From an uncultured Prevotella sp. (GTDB taxonomy: Bacteria; Bacteroidota; Bacteroidia; Bacteroidales; Bacteroidaceae): a DNA stretch of 29,825 bases. A model generated the notes under the pieces. The model was not told where the DNA came from. It saw only the letters and a list, made by a program, of their open reading frames with translations, and made no database searches. Positions 1-7,116 of this stretch are shown piece after piece (within the stretch, counting starts at the first letter, position 1; every line of letters starts with the position of its first letter). The position numbers were made by a program, and so were the translations under genes. The DNA lies in the NCBI GenBank assembly GCA_934230965.1, contig CAKQFW010000002.1:1-29825 (forward strand). Direction: 5' to 3'.

Positions 1-38
1 AGGCCTGCCTCACGATCACGTGAGGCAGGCCTTTTTTT
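1..38 (+). terminator. Intrinsic terminator of a gene left of the window
   Basis: A perfect 14-bp stem (bases 1-14 with 19-32) encloses the 4-base loop ATCA and is followed by a run of T through base 38. This is a textbook rho-independent terminator read on the plus strand. The gene it ends lies outside the window. The stem could also stop minus-strand transcripts from the helicase, but the bases that would form the T-run on that strand are not visible. Confidence 0.9.
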
Positions 39-54
39 GGGGGTGTGGTTTTAT

Positions 55-236
55 GGGGCTCGTAGGGCTTATGGGTTTTATGGGTCTTATAGGTTTTATG
101 GGTTTTATGGGTCTTATAGGTTTTATGGGTCTTATAGGGCTTATGGGTCTTATAGGTTATATAGGTCTTATAGGTCTTATAGGGCTGGGCTTATGAGGCT
201 TAATAGGGCATATAGGTCTTATAAGGCTTGTGGGCC
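55..236. repeat. Degenerate 9-bp tandem repeat array
   Basis: About 18 to 20 units follow the pattern TTAT(A/G)GG(T/G)(C/T) with a 9-base period, decaying toward the helicase end. The array begins immediately after the helicase stop codon, so it would form the 3' untranslated region of that minus-strand mRNA. A second array of the same type lies at about 12478-12572, again directly after a minus-strand stop codon. It translates on the plus strand into a Tyr-Gly-Ser-like repeat, but no start signal or terminator frames such a peptide. Confidence 0.8.
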
Positions 237-2141
237 TTATATCTCTGGCTGCTCGGCCAGCCCCATAACATATTGGTGTAGCTCTTTATAGAATTTGTGG
301 CGAGCCATTGTGTCGGCATTGCCTATGATGATGAGCTTCATGCGAGCGCGGGTGATGGCTACGTTCATGCGGCGCAGGTCAGAGAGGAAGCCTATCTGCC
401 CATCGTCGTTGGCGCGCACCAGCGATATGATGATGATGTCGCGCTCTTGCCCTTGAAAGCCGTCGACGGTATTGATGGTGATGAGGCGTCGTATAGGGCG
501 CAGCCACTCGTCGGAGCGCACCAGTTGGCGCAGATACTGCACCTGAGCGCGGTAGGGCGAGATTACGCCCACATCTATTTGTTCGTCTAATGCCCGCGCG
601 CGTCCTATCTTCATATAATAGTCGCGTAGGGTTTGTATGCAGAGTTTGGCCTCTTGTCGGTTTACGCGTCCGAAGCTTTCGCCCACAAACTCTTCGTGAG
701 CGCCCTCCAGTGGTGTGTCAATCCACTGCATGGGGCAGTCGTAGTCGAGTATGCCGCGATGCTCCACCTCTAGGGCTGTGAGCACCTTTCCGCCGTAGAA
801 CCAGTTGCTTGAAAACTGCATGATGGCGCGTTTCATACGATATTGCATCTCAAGCAGTTGCACCGCTTCGGGGTGCGTGTGCACGATGCGTTCCATCAGC
901 GTGGTGGCCAGACCGCCGCGCATGGCCGCCACACTCTTCACCGTGGGAGGCAGCTGACAGTGGTCGCCCGCCAGCACCACGCGTCCAGCGCGCCGTATAG
1001 CTATCCAGCAGGCCGCTTCGAGGGCTTGCGCCGCCTCGTCGATAAACAGCGTGGCAAAGTGTTGCCCCTCCATGGCTCGGCTGCCCGCGCCCGTTAGTGT
1101 GCAGGCTATCACACGCGCTTCGCCAAACACGTCGGCATGAATACGCACCTCCAGCTCTACGGCACGGCTCTTCAGGCGTTCCACCTTTTGGTGCCAGTTG
1201 TCGGTGCGACGTCGTGTGCCTCGCAGTTCGCGTATGGCCTTGCGTATGCTCCACAGCTGAGGGTAGTCGGGGTGGTCGGCAAAGCGTCGTTCGTAGGTGC
1301 TGGCCAGCAGATGGTCGTCAACGCGAGCGGGGTTGCCAATGCGCAGCACGCTGATGCCGCGCTCCATCAGTTTGCGCGCTATCCAGTCGACCGCCATGTT
1401 GCTTTGTGCGCACACCATTACTTGGCTTTCACGCGTTAGCGTTTCGTTGATAGCCTCTACCAGCGTAGTGGTTTTGCCCGTGCCAGGAGGGCCGTGCAGC
1501 ACCATCACATCTTTGGCGCAGAGCACGCGCCCCACGGCCTCTTCTTGCGATGCGTTGAGCCAAGGCAGCCGAGGCGGTGTGAAACTGAAGTGTTGCAGCT
1601 GCATCTGAGGTGTGTAGAACACGTCGCGTAGGTAAGCCAAGCGGTTTCCACGGGCACGAATGGCGCGGTCGAGGGCTTCGAACATCAGTCGGTAACTGGT
1701 TTCGTCGAAGCCTATCTGCACGCCCACGCCCGTAGCCTGTTGCAGCTGCGTGCCTTGCGACACGTCGGCCAGTTGCACCGCCATACGGTCGGTGCCCGCC
1801 CAACTCACGGTGCCCGTCATGGGCAGCCAGTGCAGCTTGTCGGGAGCCGAGGGGTCGAGGGTGAAGAAGCATACGGGGCGTCCACATTCAAAGTTGTGTT
1901 CAATGTCGTCGTCGGCCGTGCCCGTATCGCGTCGCACCAGCTCTACAATGGCTTGGTTCAGCGAGTTCCAGTAGGCGCGTCCCACCGACACCTGTAGCCA
2001 CGCGTCGCCGCGTTTCACCTTTCGGGCCATTGAGGTGGCCTGTGTCAGTTGTTTAAATTGCTCCTTTTCGCAAGCATATTCTATCTGCAACAGCATTTTC
2101 TGTTGCATCAGTGCTTGCACGGGCGTATTTGATGTTTGCAT
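237..2141 (-). CDS. UPF1-like superfamily 1 DNA/RNA helicase
   Basis: This 634-aa protein carries the full set of SF1 helicase motifs of the UPF1/IGHMBP2-like (DNA2/NAM7) group. Walker A GPPGTGKT lies at about residues 217-224. It is followed by a DEAA Walker B, the GDHCQLPPT motif III, an MQYRM motif IV region, then SPYRAQV, TVDGFQGQE (motif V) and MNVAITRAR (motif VI). The first 200 residues form the N-terminal domain typical of this family. I chose the ATG at 2141 over the in-frame ATG at 2228 because the predicted -7 element at 2175-2182 lies between them. ATP-driven unwinding of nucleic acid is expected. The specific substrate in Bacteroidetes is not known to me. It is transcribed divergently from the ABC ATPase gene. 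Confidence 0.9.
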   Translation of the reverse strand: MQTSNTPVQALMQQKMLLQIEYACEKEQFKQLTQATSMARKVKRGDAWLQVSVGRAYWNSLNQAIVELVRRDTGTADDDIEHNFECGRPVCFFTLDPSAPDKLHWLPMTGTVSWAGTDRMAVQLADVSQGTQLQQATGVGVQIGFDETSYRLMFEALDRAIRARGNRLAYLRDVFYTPQMQLQHFSFTPPRLPWLNASQEEAVGRVLCAKDVMVLHGPPGTGKTTTLVEAINETLTRESQVMVCAQSNMAVDWIARKLMERGISVLRIGNPARVDDHLLASTYERRFADHPDYPQLWSIRKAIRELRGTRRRTDNWHQKVERLKSRAVELEVRIHADVFGEARVIACTLTGAGSRAMEGQHFATLFIDEAAQALEAACWIAIRRAGRVVLAGDHCQLPPTVKSVAAMRGGLATTLMERIVHTHPEAVQLLEMQYRMKRAIMQFSSNWFYGGKVLTALEVEHRGILDYDCPMQWIDTPLEGAHEEFVGESFGRVNRQEAKLCIQTLRDYYMKIGRARALDEQIDVGVISPYRAQVQYLRQLVRSDEWLRPIRRLITINTVDGFQGQERDIIIISLVRANDDGQIGFLSDLRRMNVAITRARMKLIIIGNADTMARHKFYKELHQYVMGLAEQPEI

Positions 2142-2174
2142 GCCGTAAATTCTTGTTTTTCTTTCTGTTTCTTG

Positions 2175-2182
2175 CAAAGGTA
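2175..2182 (-). promoter_or_regulatory. Promoter -7 element of the helicase gene
   Basis: The minus strand reads TACCTTTG, matching the Bacteroidetes -7 consensus TAnnTTTG, 33 bases before the helicase ATG at 2141. A TTTG at 2199-2202 lies only 16 bases upstream, shorter than the usual 19-21, so the -33 element is uncertain. Confidence 0.6.
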
Positions 2183-2217
2183 AATAAAAAATGACGGGCA
2201 AATAAGATATTTTTCTA

Positions 2218-2225
2218 TAAATTTG
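2218..2225 (+). promoter_or_regulatory. Promoter -7 element of the ABC ATPase gene
   Basis: TAAATTTG matches TAnnTTTG and lies 26 bases before the ATG at 2252, leaving a very short leader. With the helicase promoter it makes a compact divergent control region of about 110 bases. Confidence 0.55.
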
Positions 2226-2251
2226 CACATAAATATCAACAATACATTGCT

Positions 2252-3058
2252 ATGAAACCCAATGATACACCCACCCCAGGCATTGCCCTCAACCATCTGG
2301 CCATAGGCTATGCTGCCCGCCACGGCTCTGCCCGCATTGTGGCCCAAGGGCTTGAGGCCGAGGCTCTGCCAGGTCAGCTTACCTGCCTTGTGGGAGGTAA
2401 TGGTGTGGGAAAGTCGACCTTGCTGCGCACCGTGGCTGCCCTGCAGAAGCCGCTGAATGGCAGCGTGAGCATTGATGGCCAGCGCACCGATGTGCTGAGC
2501 GACGCTCAGCGTGCCCAACAGGTGGCGGTAGTGCTGTCGACTACGCCCCATCTGCCGCACACCACCATTGGCCGACTGGTAGCCATGGGTCGAGCCCCCT
2601 ACACGGGTTTCTGGGGTCGACTGTCTGACGCTGACCAAGCTGCTTGCGCCGAGGCTTTGCAACAGGTGGGCATTGAGCATCTGCGCCACCGCTTGCTCGA
2701 CGAGGTGAGCGATGGCGAGCGCCAAAAGGCCACCATTGCCCGCGCCCTGGCTCAGCATACGCCCGCCATTGTGCTCGACGAGCCCACCGCCTTTCTCGAT
2801 TATCCCAGCAAGGCGGCCGTGATGGCGTTGCTGCGCCGACTGGCCACTGAGGGGCAGCGCACGGTGTTGCTTTCTACGCACGACCTTGGCCTCGCCCTAC
2901 AGCTGGCTCACCGCCTATGGGTGATGACCAATGAGGGGCTGGTGCAAGGGTCGCCCACACAGTTGGCCGCCGATGGCACCCTGAAGCGCTTCATCGACAG
3001 CGACTTGCTCTCGCTCGATGCCGCCTCGCTCACCATTCGTATGAAAGGGGTGCAGTAA
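2252..3058 (+). CDS. ABC transporter ATP-binding protein, FecE/BtuD-type (iron-siderophore, heme or cobalamin import)
   Basis: This 268-aa ATPase would energise import of a metal chelate or cobalamin across the inner membrane with a FecCD-type permease and a binding protein. Walker A GGNGVGKST is near residues 48-56. The signature (SDGERQKATIARALA) is followed by Walker B IVLDEPTAFLD, and the switch histidine is in LLSTHDLG. The DEPTAFLDYPSK stretch is characteristic of the FecE/BtuD branch. The length fits the family. No permease or binding protein gene is adjacent: the upstream gene is a divergent helicase and the downstream gene is metabolic. It is therefore an orphan ATPase or one with partners elsewhere. 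The exact substrate cannot be told from sequence. Confidence 0.85.
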   Translation: MKPNDTPTPGIALNHLAIGYAARHGSARIVAQGLEAEALPGQLTCLVGGNGVGKSTLLRTVAALQKPLNGSVSIDGQRTDVLSDAQRAQQVAVVLSTTPHLPHTTIGRLVAMGRAPYTGFWGRLSDADQAACAEALQQVGIEHLRHRLLDEVSDGERQKATIARALAQHTPAIVLDEPTAFLDYPSKAAVMALLRRLATEGQRTVLLSTHDLGLALQLAHRLWVMTNEGLVQGSPTQLAADGTLKRFIDSDLLSLDAASLTIRMKGVQ

Positions 3059-3138
3059 TGGGTGTAAAGATGTGTCAAGATATGGTGTGCGAGATAAAAA
3101 AAGCGGCATAAATAGTGGGCCGACCCGAAAATTATAGG

Positions 3139-3154
3139 TATCTTTGCAAAGATA
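3139..3154 (+). promoter_or_regulatory. Promoter of threonine dehydratase, with palindromic -7 region
   Basis: TATCTTTG at 3139-3146 matches the -7 consensus and lies about 80 bases before the ATG at 3228. The 16 bases TATCTTTGCAAAGATA are a perfect palindrome, so the same -7 element is present on both strands. No good -33 TTTG is seen at the usual spacing. Confidence 0.6.
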
Positions 3155-3227
3155 AAAGATATATGTTGAGCGTACCGCGACGATGCGCTGCACTCAATGG
3201 CATTAAGTTACTATCAGGAAAAGAAAG

Positions 3228-4421
3228 ATGTTGAACTTAGACAACTTTTACAAGGCTCGCTACGTGTTGAGCAAAACCATCAGAAAGACAAACCTCGTGC
3301 ATGCACAGAAGGTAAACCCCGAATGTGACGTGTACCTAAAGCCCGAGTGCTTACAAAAAACAGGTTCGTTCAAGATACGTGGTGCCTATTATAAGATATC
3401 GCAGCTCACCGATGAGGAGAAGGCGAAAGGCGTGATAGCTTGCTCGGCAGGCAATCATGCACAGGGCGTTGCGCTCGGCGCTTCGGCCATGGGCATCAAG
3501 TCGCTTATCTGCCTGCCCGAGGGTGCTCCCATCAGCAAGGTAGAGGCCACGCGCCGTCTGGGTGCCGAGGTGTGCCTCGTGCCGGGCGTGTATGACGATG
3601 CCTACCAAAAGGCGTTGCAGCTGCGCGACGAGTTCGGCTACACCTTTATCCACCCCTTCGACGACGAGAACGTTATTGCCGGACAAGGCACCATTGGCCT
3701 TGAACTGCTCGACCAGCTGCCCGACGTTGAGGCCGTGGTAGTGCCTGTGGGCGGCGGCGGACTGATATCGGGCATTGCCTTCGCCATCAAATCGCTGAAC
3801 CCTAACATCAAGGTGTTTGGCGTTCAGGCCGAAGGGGCTCCCAGCATGGTAAACAGCTTGCACGACAACAAGCAAGAGGCGCTGCTCTCGGTGTCGACCA
3901 TTGCCGATGGCATTGCCGTGAAAGAGCCTGGCTCGCTCACCTTTAAGACGTGTGCCGAATATGTCGACGACATTGTCACCGTGACCGAAGACGAGATATG
4001 TGCCGCCATCTTGCATCTGCTTGAAAGCGAGAAGATGGTAGCCGAAGGCGCAGGTGCTGCCAGCGTGGCCGCCGTGATGTTTAACAAGGTGCCTGTAAAG
4101 GGCCTGAAGACGGTGTGCGTGGTGAGTGGCGGAAACATCGACGTTACCATCCTAAACCGCGTTATCAACCGTGGTTTGACAAAGAGCGGACGCATCTGCA
4201 CGCTGTGCATTGAGCTCGACGATAAACCCGGACAACTGGTGGCTGTGAGCACGGTGATAGCCAGTCTGGGTGCCAACATTATTAGCGTGAACCACGAGCG
4301 CAACGCCGACAGCGAACATGTAAACGCTTGCCTCTTACGCCTCACGGCCGAGACCAAGAACAAAGAGCATGTGAACGAGATTAGACGCCAGCTGAAGGAG
4401 AAAGGCTTTAAGATTGTGTAA
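3228..4421 (+). CDS. ilvA: Threonine ammonia-lyase (threonine dehydratase) with ACT domain
   Basis: This PLP enzyme deaminates L-threonine to 2-oxobutanoate, the entry step of isoleucine synthesis; serine is usually also a substrate. The 397-aa chain has the PLP lysine in GSFKIRGA (Lys49), the SAGNHAQG loop near 73-80 and the phosphate-binding glycine loop GGGGL (175-179). A single C-terminal ACT domain from about residue 326 ([12 protein letters not shown]) is the usual site of allosteric control. The one-ACT layout matches the shorter IlvA/TdcB-like enzymes of Bacteroidetes rather than the roughly 510-aa two-ACT E. coli IlvA. The next gene is RidA, which detoxifies the enamine/imine product of this reaction, so the gene order is functionally coherent. 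Confidence 0.93.
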   Translation: MLNLDNFYKARYVLSKTIRKTNLVHAQKVNPECDVYLKPECLQKTGSFKIRGAYYKISQLTDEEKAKGVIACSAGNHAQGVALGASAMGIKSLICLPEGAPISKVEATRRLGAEVCLVPGVYDDAYQKALQLRDEFGYTFIHPFDDENVIAGQGTIGLELLDQLPDVEAVVVPVGGGGLISGIAFAIKSLNPNIKVFGVQAEGAPSMVNSLHDNKQEALLSVSTIADGIAVKEPGSLTFKTCAEYVDDIVTVTEDEICAAILHLLESEKMVAEGAGAASVAAVMFNKVPVKGLKTVCVVSGGNIDVTILNRVINRGLTKSGRICTLCIELDDKPGQLVAVSTVIASLGANIISVNHERNADSEHVNACLLRLTAETKNKEHVNEIRRQLKEKGFKIV

Positions 4422-4431
4422 TAATAACTTT

Positions 4432-4588
4432 AAGTTTCGCATGCCTTTGGCATGCTGATAGTAACAAGTTGACGAGTTAACGAGCTGTTTGCTTTTACAA
4501 CTCAAACTCTTTATGACAACTTTGATAAGTGTGGGTAGCAGCTTGTCTACTTGTCAACTCGTTTACTGACAGCAAGTTGAAAACTTGC
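4432..4588 (+). repeat. Structured ilvA-ridA spacer with nested inverted repeats
   Basis: The 193-base gap between ilvA and ridA contains several inverted repeats. AAGTTTCGCA at 4432-4441 pairs with TGCGAAACTT at about 4586-4595. A perfect 7-bp hairpin GCATGCC-TTT-GGCATGC lies at 4439-4455. A perfect 7-bp hairpin GCAAGTT-GAA-AACTTGC lies at 4572-4588, ending 26 bases before the ridA start. ACAAGTTGACGAG near 4464-4476 is an 11/13 match to the reverse complement of the stretch near 4549-4562. No T-run follows any of them, so they do not look like a simple terminator. A near-match to a -7 box (CAACTTTG, about 4517-4524) could give ridA its own start. Confidence 0.55.
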
Positions 4589-4614
4589 GAAACTTCAGTA
4601 ATAACAATATAATT

Positions 4615-4992
4615 ATGAACAAGGCAATACATACCGACAACGCCCCCAAGGCATTAGGTCCTTACAGCCAAGCCATTGAGGCTGGCAACATGGTGTTTGC
4701 ATCGGGCCAAGTGCCCATCGATCCCGCTACCGACCAGTTTGTGCCCGGTGGCATTAAAGAGCAAACCCGTCAGGCGCTCACCAACGCCCGCAACATCTTG
4801 GCCGAGGCTGGCACTGACCTTGCCCACGTGGTGAAGACCACCGTCTTCCTCTCAGATATGGACAACTTTGCCGCCATGAACGAGGTGTATGCACAGTTCT
4901 TTGAGCAGCCCTATCCCGCTCGCTCGGCCGTGGCAGTGAAGACATTGCCCAAAGGCGCCCTGGTAGAGGTAGAGTGTATCGCTGTGAAATAA
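4615..4992 (+). CDS. ridA: RidA family 2-iminobutanoate/2-iminopropanoate deaminase
   Basis: The 125-aa protein is the normal size for RidA. It acts as a cytosolic trimer that hydrolyses 2-aminoacrylate and 2-aminocrotonate (imine/enamine forms), products released by PLP enzymes such as threonine dehydratase. Family signatures are GPYSQAI near the N-terminus, ASGQVPIDP, and the C-terminal PARSAVAVKTLPKGALVEVE, whose arginine contacts the substrate carboxylate. I took the ATG at 4615. An in-frame TTG at 4585 would add ten residues not found in the family and would start inside a hairpin. It follows ilvA on the same strand, which fits its job. Confidence 0.93.
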   Translation: MNKAIHTDNAPKALGPYSQAIEAGNMVFASGQVPIDPATDQFVPGGIKEQTRQALTNARNILAEAGTDLAHVVKTTVFLSDMDNFAAMNEVYAQFFEQPYPARSAVAVKTLPKGALVEVECIAVK

Positions 4993-4996
4993 AACG

Positions 4997-5032
4997 GTGT
5001 GGCCTTCTTGCCACACATAAATAATAAGGAGG
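4997..5032 (+). promoter_or_regulatory. Hairpin and strong ribosome binding site before the 235-aa gene
   Basis: A 6-bp hairpin GTGTGG/CCACAC (4997-5016) sits just after the ridA stop. It is followed by AAGGAGG at 5026-5032, six bases before the ATG at 5039. Such a full Shine-Dalgarno is rare among the starts in this window and supports both the start choice and translation of the downstream gene. Confidence 0.7.
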
Positions 5033-5038
5033 AAAACT

Positions 5039-5746
5039 ATGCACGTGCATCCGTTGTGGAACGACCAGTATTGGCCACTCATCATCAAGCTATATCTTGC
5101 TAAGCCCATGGGCATGAAGGCAATGTATAGCAAGGGGGTGGTAGACCTGAGCATTGAGCTGCACATACCGCCTTTCTACATTTATGAAAGGCTGGAGGAG
5201 GTGGAGCGCAACCAGCGTCCGCTACTGCAACGTCTACGCACACTGTATGAGGGCAACGCTCGCCGACTGTCGCGCGACGCGAAGCTGCTCAGGCAGATGG
5301 CGGGCTTTGGCACGGGTGGCCTGTTCTTTGAAGATGTGTGCATAGACAACGACTTTGAGCGCGACTATTGTCCTGTGGCCGACGATACGGCCATGACGCC
5401 CGCCATGCTCACCCTCATCCTGAACCTTTATTTCCAACTTATTCCTGACACGATGAAGGCTACAACGCCTGAGGTGCAACTGCTGGCCAAGCGCCTACAT
5501 GTGAGCGCCGACGAGGTGGTGCAGGTGCTGATGTTGTGTTTGGCCGAAGACCCTTGCATACCCGAACATCGTCGCGAGCGGTTGTTAGGTTCTTCCAATG
5601 CTGCTTCTTCTGCCTCCTCATCATCGGCCGCTGGCTCTACAGCCTCATTATCACAGGCTGTAAACAAGCTGTGGCACCGCTATGGCAATGGCGATGCAAT
5701 GATGGTGGAGGAGGCTGCCGAACGCTTTGACCATTATTTTGAGTGA
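5039..5746 (+). CDS. Conserved-looking hypothetical protein, 235 aa
   Basis: I do not recognise this protein. It has no signal peptide, membrane segment or familiar catalytic motif. The N-terminal 60 residues are rich in Trp, Tyr and Pro (HPLWNDQYWPLIIKLYL, IPPFYIYERLEEVER) and look like a folded binding region. Residues 60-185 are mostly helical and charged, with a segment TPEVQLLAKRLHVSADEVVQVL that resembles a small helix-turn-helix. A low-complexity Ser/Ala linker (about residues 188-208) then joins a short helical C-terminal tail. It starts 46 bases after ridA with a strong ribosome binding site, so it is probably co-transcribed with ridA. It ends at the large convergent terminator. A cytosolic regulatory or adaptor role is possible but is only a guess. 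Confidence 0.75.
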   Translation: MHVHPLWNDQYWPLIIKLYLAKPMGMKAMYSKGVVDLSIELHIPPFYIYERLEEVERNQRPLLQRLRTLYEGNARRLSRDAKLLRQMAGFGTGGLFFEDVCIDNDFERDYCPVADDTAMTPAMLTLILNLYFQLIPDTMKATTPEVQLLAKRLHVSADEVVQVLMLCLAEDPCIPEHRRERLLGSSNAASSASSSSAAGSTASLSQAVNKLWHRYGNGDAMMVEEAAERFDHYFE

Positions 5747-5771
5747 TTGTTAAACGACAATACGCTACAAC

Positions 5772-5836
5772 AAGCAACAACGCTGAACACGAACAATAAC
5801 ATTGTACAACGCACAATAAAGCAACAACGCTGAACA
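5772..5836. repeat. 18-bp direct repeat before the convergent terminator
   Basis: The 18 bases at 5772-5789 recur exactly at 5819-5836 (starting AAGCAACAACGC). The second copy forms the base of the left arm of the terminator hairpin. The duplication suggests that part of the terminator arm was copied locally. Confidence 0.75.
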
Positions 5837-5936
5837 ACAAAAGGACAACAGGAACAACTATAGTTTCATACTGAATAGTATTGAAAAAGTTGTTCCTGTT
5901 GTCCTTTTGTTGTTCTATGTTGTTGCGCTTTTTTTA
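5818..5936. terminator. Very long bidirectional terminator between convergent genes
   Basis: A perfect 28-bp stem joins 5832-5859 to 5888-5915, and pairing continues outward with interruptions to 5818 and 5932. The 28-base loop can pair again (TTTCATACT with AGTATTGAAA, one bulge). A T-run follows on the plus strand (5929-5935). It sits between the end of the 235-aa gene and the end of the minus-strand thioredoxin-like gene, so it can serve both. The arms are strongly purine/pyrimidine-biased repeats of AACAAC and GTTGTT. Confidence 0.85.
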
Positions 5937-5961
5937 TTTTGCCGCAAGCAATAACGTTTTC

Positions 5962-6987
5962 TTATTTCTCCAATGCCTGTCTAAACTGGTCGCTGGGGAT
6001 GTGCATGGCTGCAATACGTCCGTTACGTATGATGAGGTTGTCGGGCACGTCGTAGAGGCCGAGAGCGCGGAAGATGGGGCTTTGTAGCATCTGGCCATCG
6101 CACACGGTGGTACACTGCATGAGGCTTTGCTGTTTCAGCGTCTTCAGTGCCTCTTTGGGCGATGCGTCGAGGCAGATGCTCAGCACGCGCATGTTGCCTT
6201 CTTGCATGATGGCCTTCTCAATGGCTTGGCGCAACATCGACTGGCTGGTGTAGCTGCTCGTAGCCCATACGCACACCACGGTTACGGGCTTTTCGCTGAG
6301 CCACGCCTTGTTGATGCGTGTGCTGTCGATGGCCACGGCGTTTACGGCCGGCACAGGGCTGCCCACCTTTATGCTGGTGCCCATGGCCTGTAGCTGCTGC
6401 AGCTGTCGTTTTACGTATCCGTTTTTGGGTTGCTCCTCGGCAATGAGCTTTAGCAGACGGCTGGCGCCCACCAAGTCGGGCTGTTGTTCTTGTATGAAGT
6501 AGCGGCGCACCAGATAGCAGCTCACCATTGATGCGGGATGCTCTTTGATGAAGGCTTCGGCCTTGCTCTTAGCCTCTTGTGGCGAGCACGATGCCACCTG
6601 TTTGCGAAAACCGTTCATCAGTTCGTTGTCCTTCGTTCCCGTCACCTTCATCTCTTTCAGGTGCGATGCCTCTCCCTCAATGCTAACACTCTTGCCGGGC
6701 TGCGCAAAGATGGGCTGCTCGGTATAGTTAGGAAACACTATCATCAGTGTTTGCGGGCGTGTGCACGGCATCTCGTAGCTGAAGCGTCCGGCTTGCACCT
6801 TGATGGTGTCGATGGCGTTTAGGTCGCCATCGGGGCTGTAAACATAAAACTCGCCACCGTTTATGTGCAGCAGTCGGCCTTCAATCTTGAAGTGTCCGCC
6901 GTCGGTGCCACAGGCTGCCAGCAGCAGTGTGGCGCACAGCAGTAGCAGTGTGCAATGTCTGATTAGTAAGCTGCAATGTTTCATCAT
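5962..6987 (-). CDS. DUF4369/thioredoxin-fold lipoprotein lacking the CxxC motif
   Basis: This 341-aa protein starts with a lipoprotein signal peptide (lipobox LAAC, Cys26), so it is probably anchored in the periplasm or outer membrane. Residues from about 32 to 120 (FKIEGRLLHINGGEFYVYSPDG...DTIKVQAGRFSYEM) resemble the DUF4369 beta domain that precedes TlpA/ResA-like domains in Bacteroidetes. From about residue 210 a thioredoxin-like fold follows (VGSPVPAVNAV, then KPVTVVCVWATSS, then YDVPDNLIIRNGRI with the cis-Pro position). The place where TlpA proteins have WCxxC reads WATSSYTSQS, so it cannot do thiol redox chemistry in the usual way. It may be a binding or structural relative. The start codon lies just after a terminator-like hairpin. 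Confidence 0.8.
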   Translation of the reverse strand: MMKHCSLLIRHCTLLLLCATLLLAACGTDGGHFKIEGRLLHINGGEFYVYSPDGDLNAIDTIKVQAGRFSYEMPCTRPQTLMIVFPNYTEQPIFAQPGKSVSIEGEASHLKEMKVTGTKDNELMNGFRKQVASCSPQEAKSKAEAFIKEHPASMVSCYLVRRYFIQEQQPDLVGASRLLKLIAEEQPKNGYVKRQLQQLQAMGTSIKVGSPVPAVNAVAIDSTRINKAWLSEKPVTVVCVWATSSYTSQSMLRQAIEKAIMQEGNMRVLSICLDASPKEALKTLKQQSLMQCTTVCDGQMLQSPIFRALGLYDVPDNLIIRNGRIAAMHIPSDQFRQALEK

Positions 6988-6992
6988 AAAGC

Positions 6993-7042
6993 AAAAACGC
7001 CGAGCATCACTTGGCCAATGTTGAGGCGTGTGCTGCTCGGCG
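6993..7042 (-). terminator. Terminator of the TPR lipoprotein gene
   Basis: On the minus strand a perfect 9-bp stem (7034-7042 with 6998-7006) is followed directly by TTTTT (6997-6993). It is 75 bases after the stop of the upstream lipoprotein gene. The T-run ends only six bases before the start codon of the next gene at 6987, so it may also act as an attenuator or mask that gene's translation start. Confidence 0.75.
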
Positions 7043-7116
7043 ATATGAAATTATATTTAATTGTTTGTTGAGATATCTATTGGTGATAGACATTTCTATC
7101 TCTTAGCGCGGGCTTA

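Noticed and set aside
37..291. Plus-strand reading frame with Tyr-Gly-Ser-type repeats
   Set aside because: It is the translation of the 9-bp array, with no ribosome binding site or conserved region, and it runs into the antisense of the helicase 3' end.
2108..2881. 257-aa minus-strand frame opposite the ABC ATPase
   Set aside because: It overlaps a gene with all ABC motifs and runs through the divergent promoter region.
4585..4614. Upstream TTG start for ridA
   Set aside because: It would begin inside a hairpin and add residues absent from the family; ATG at 4615 gives the standard length.
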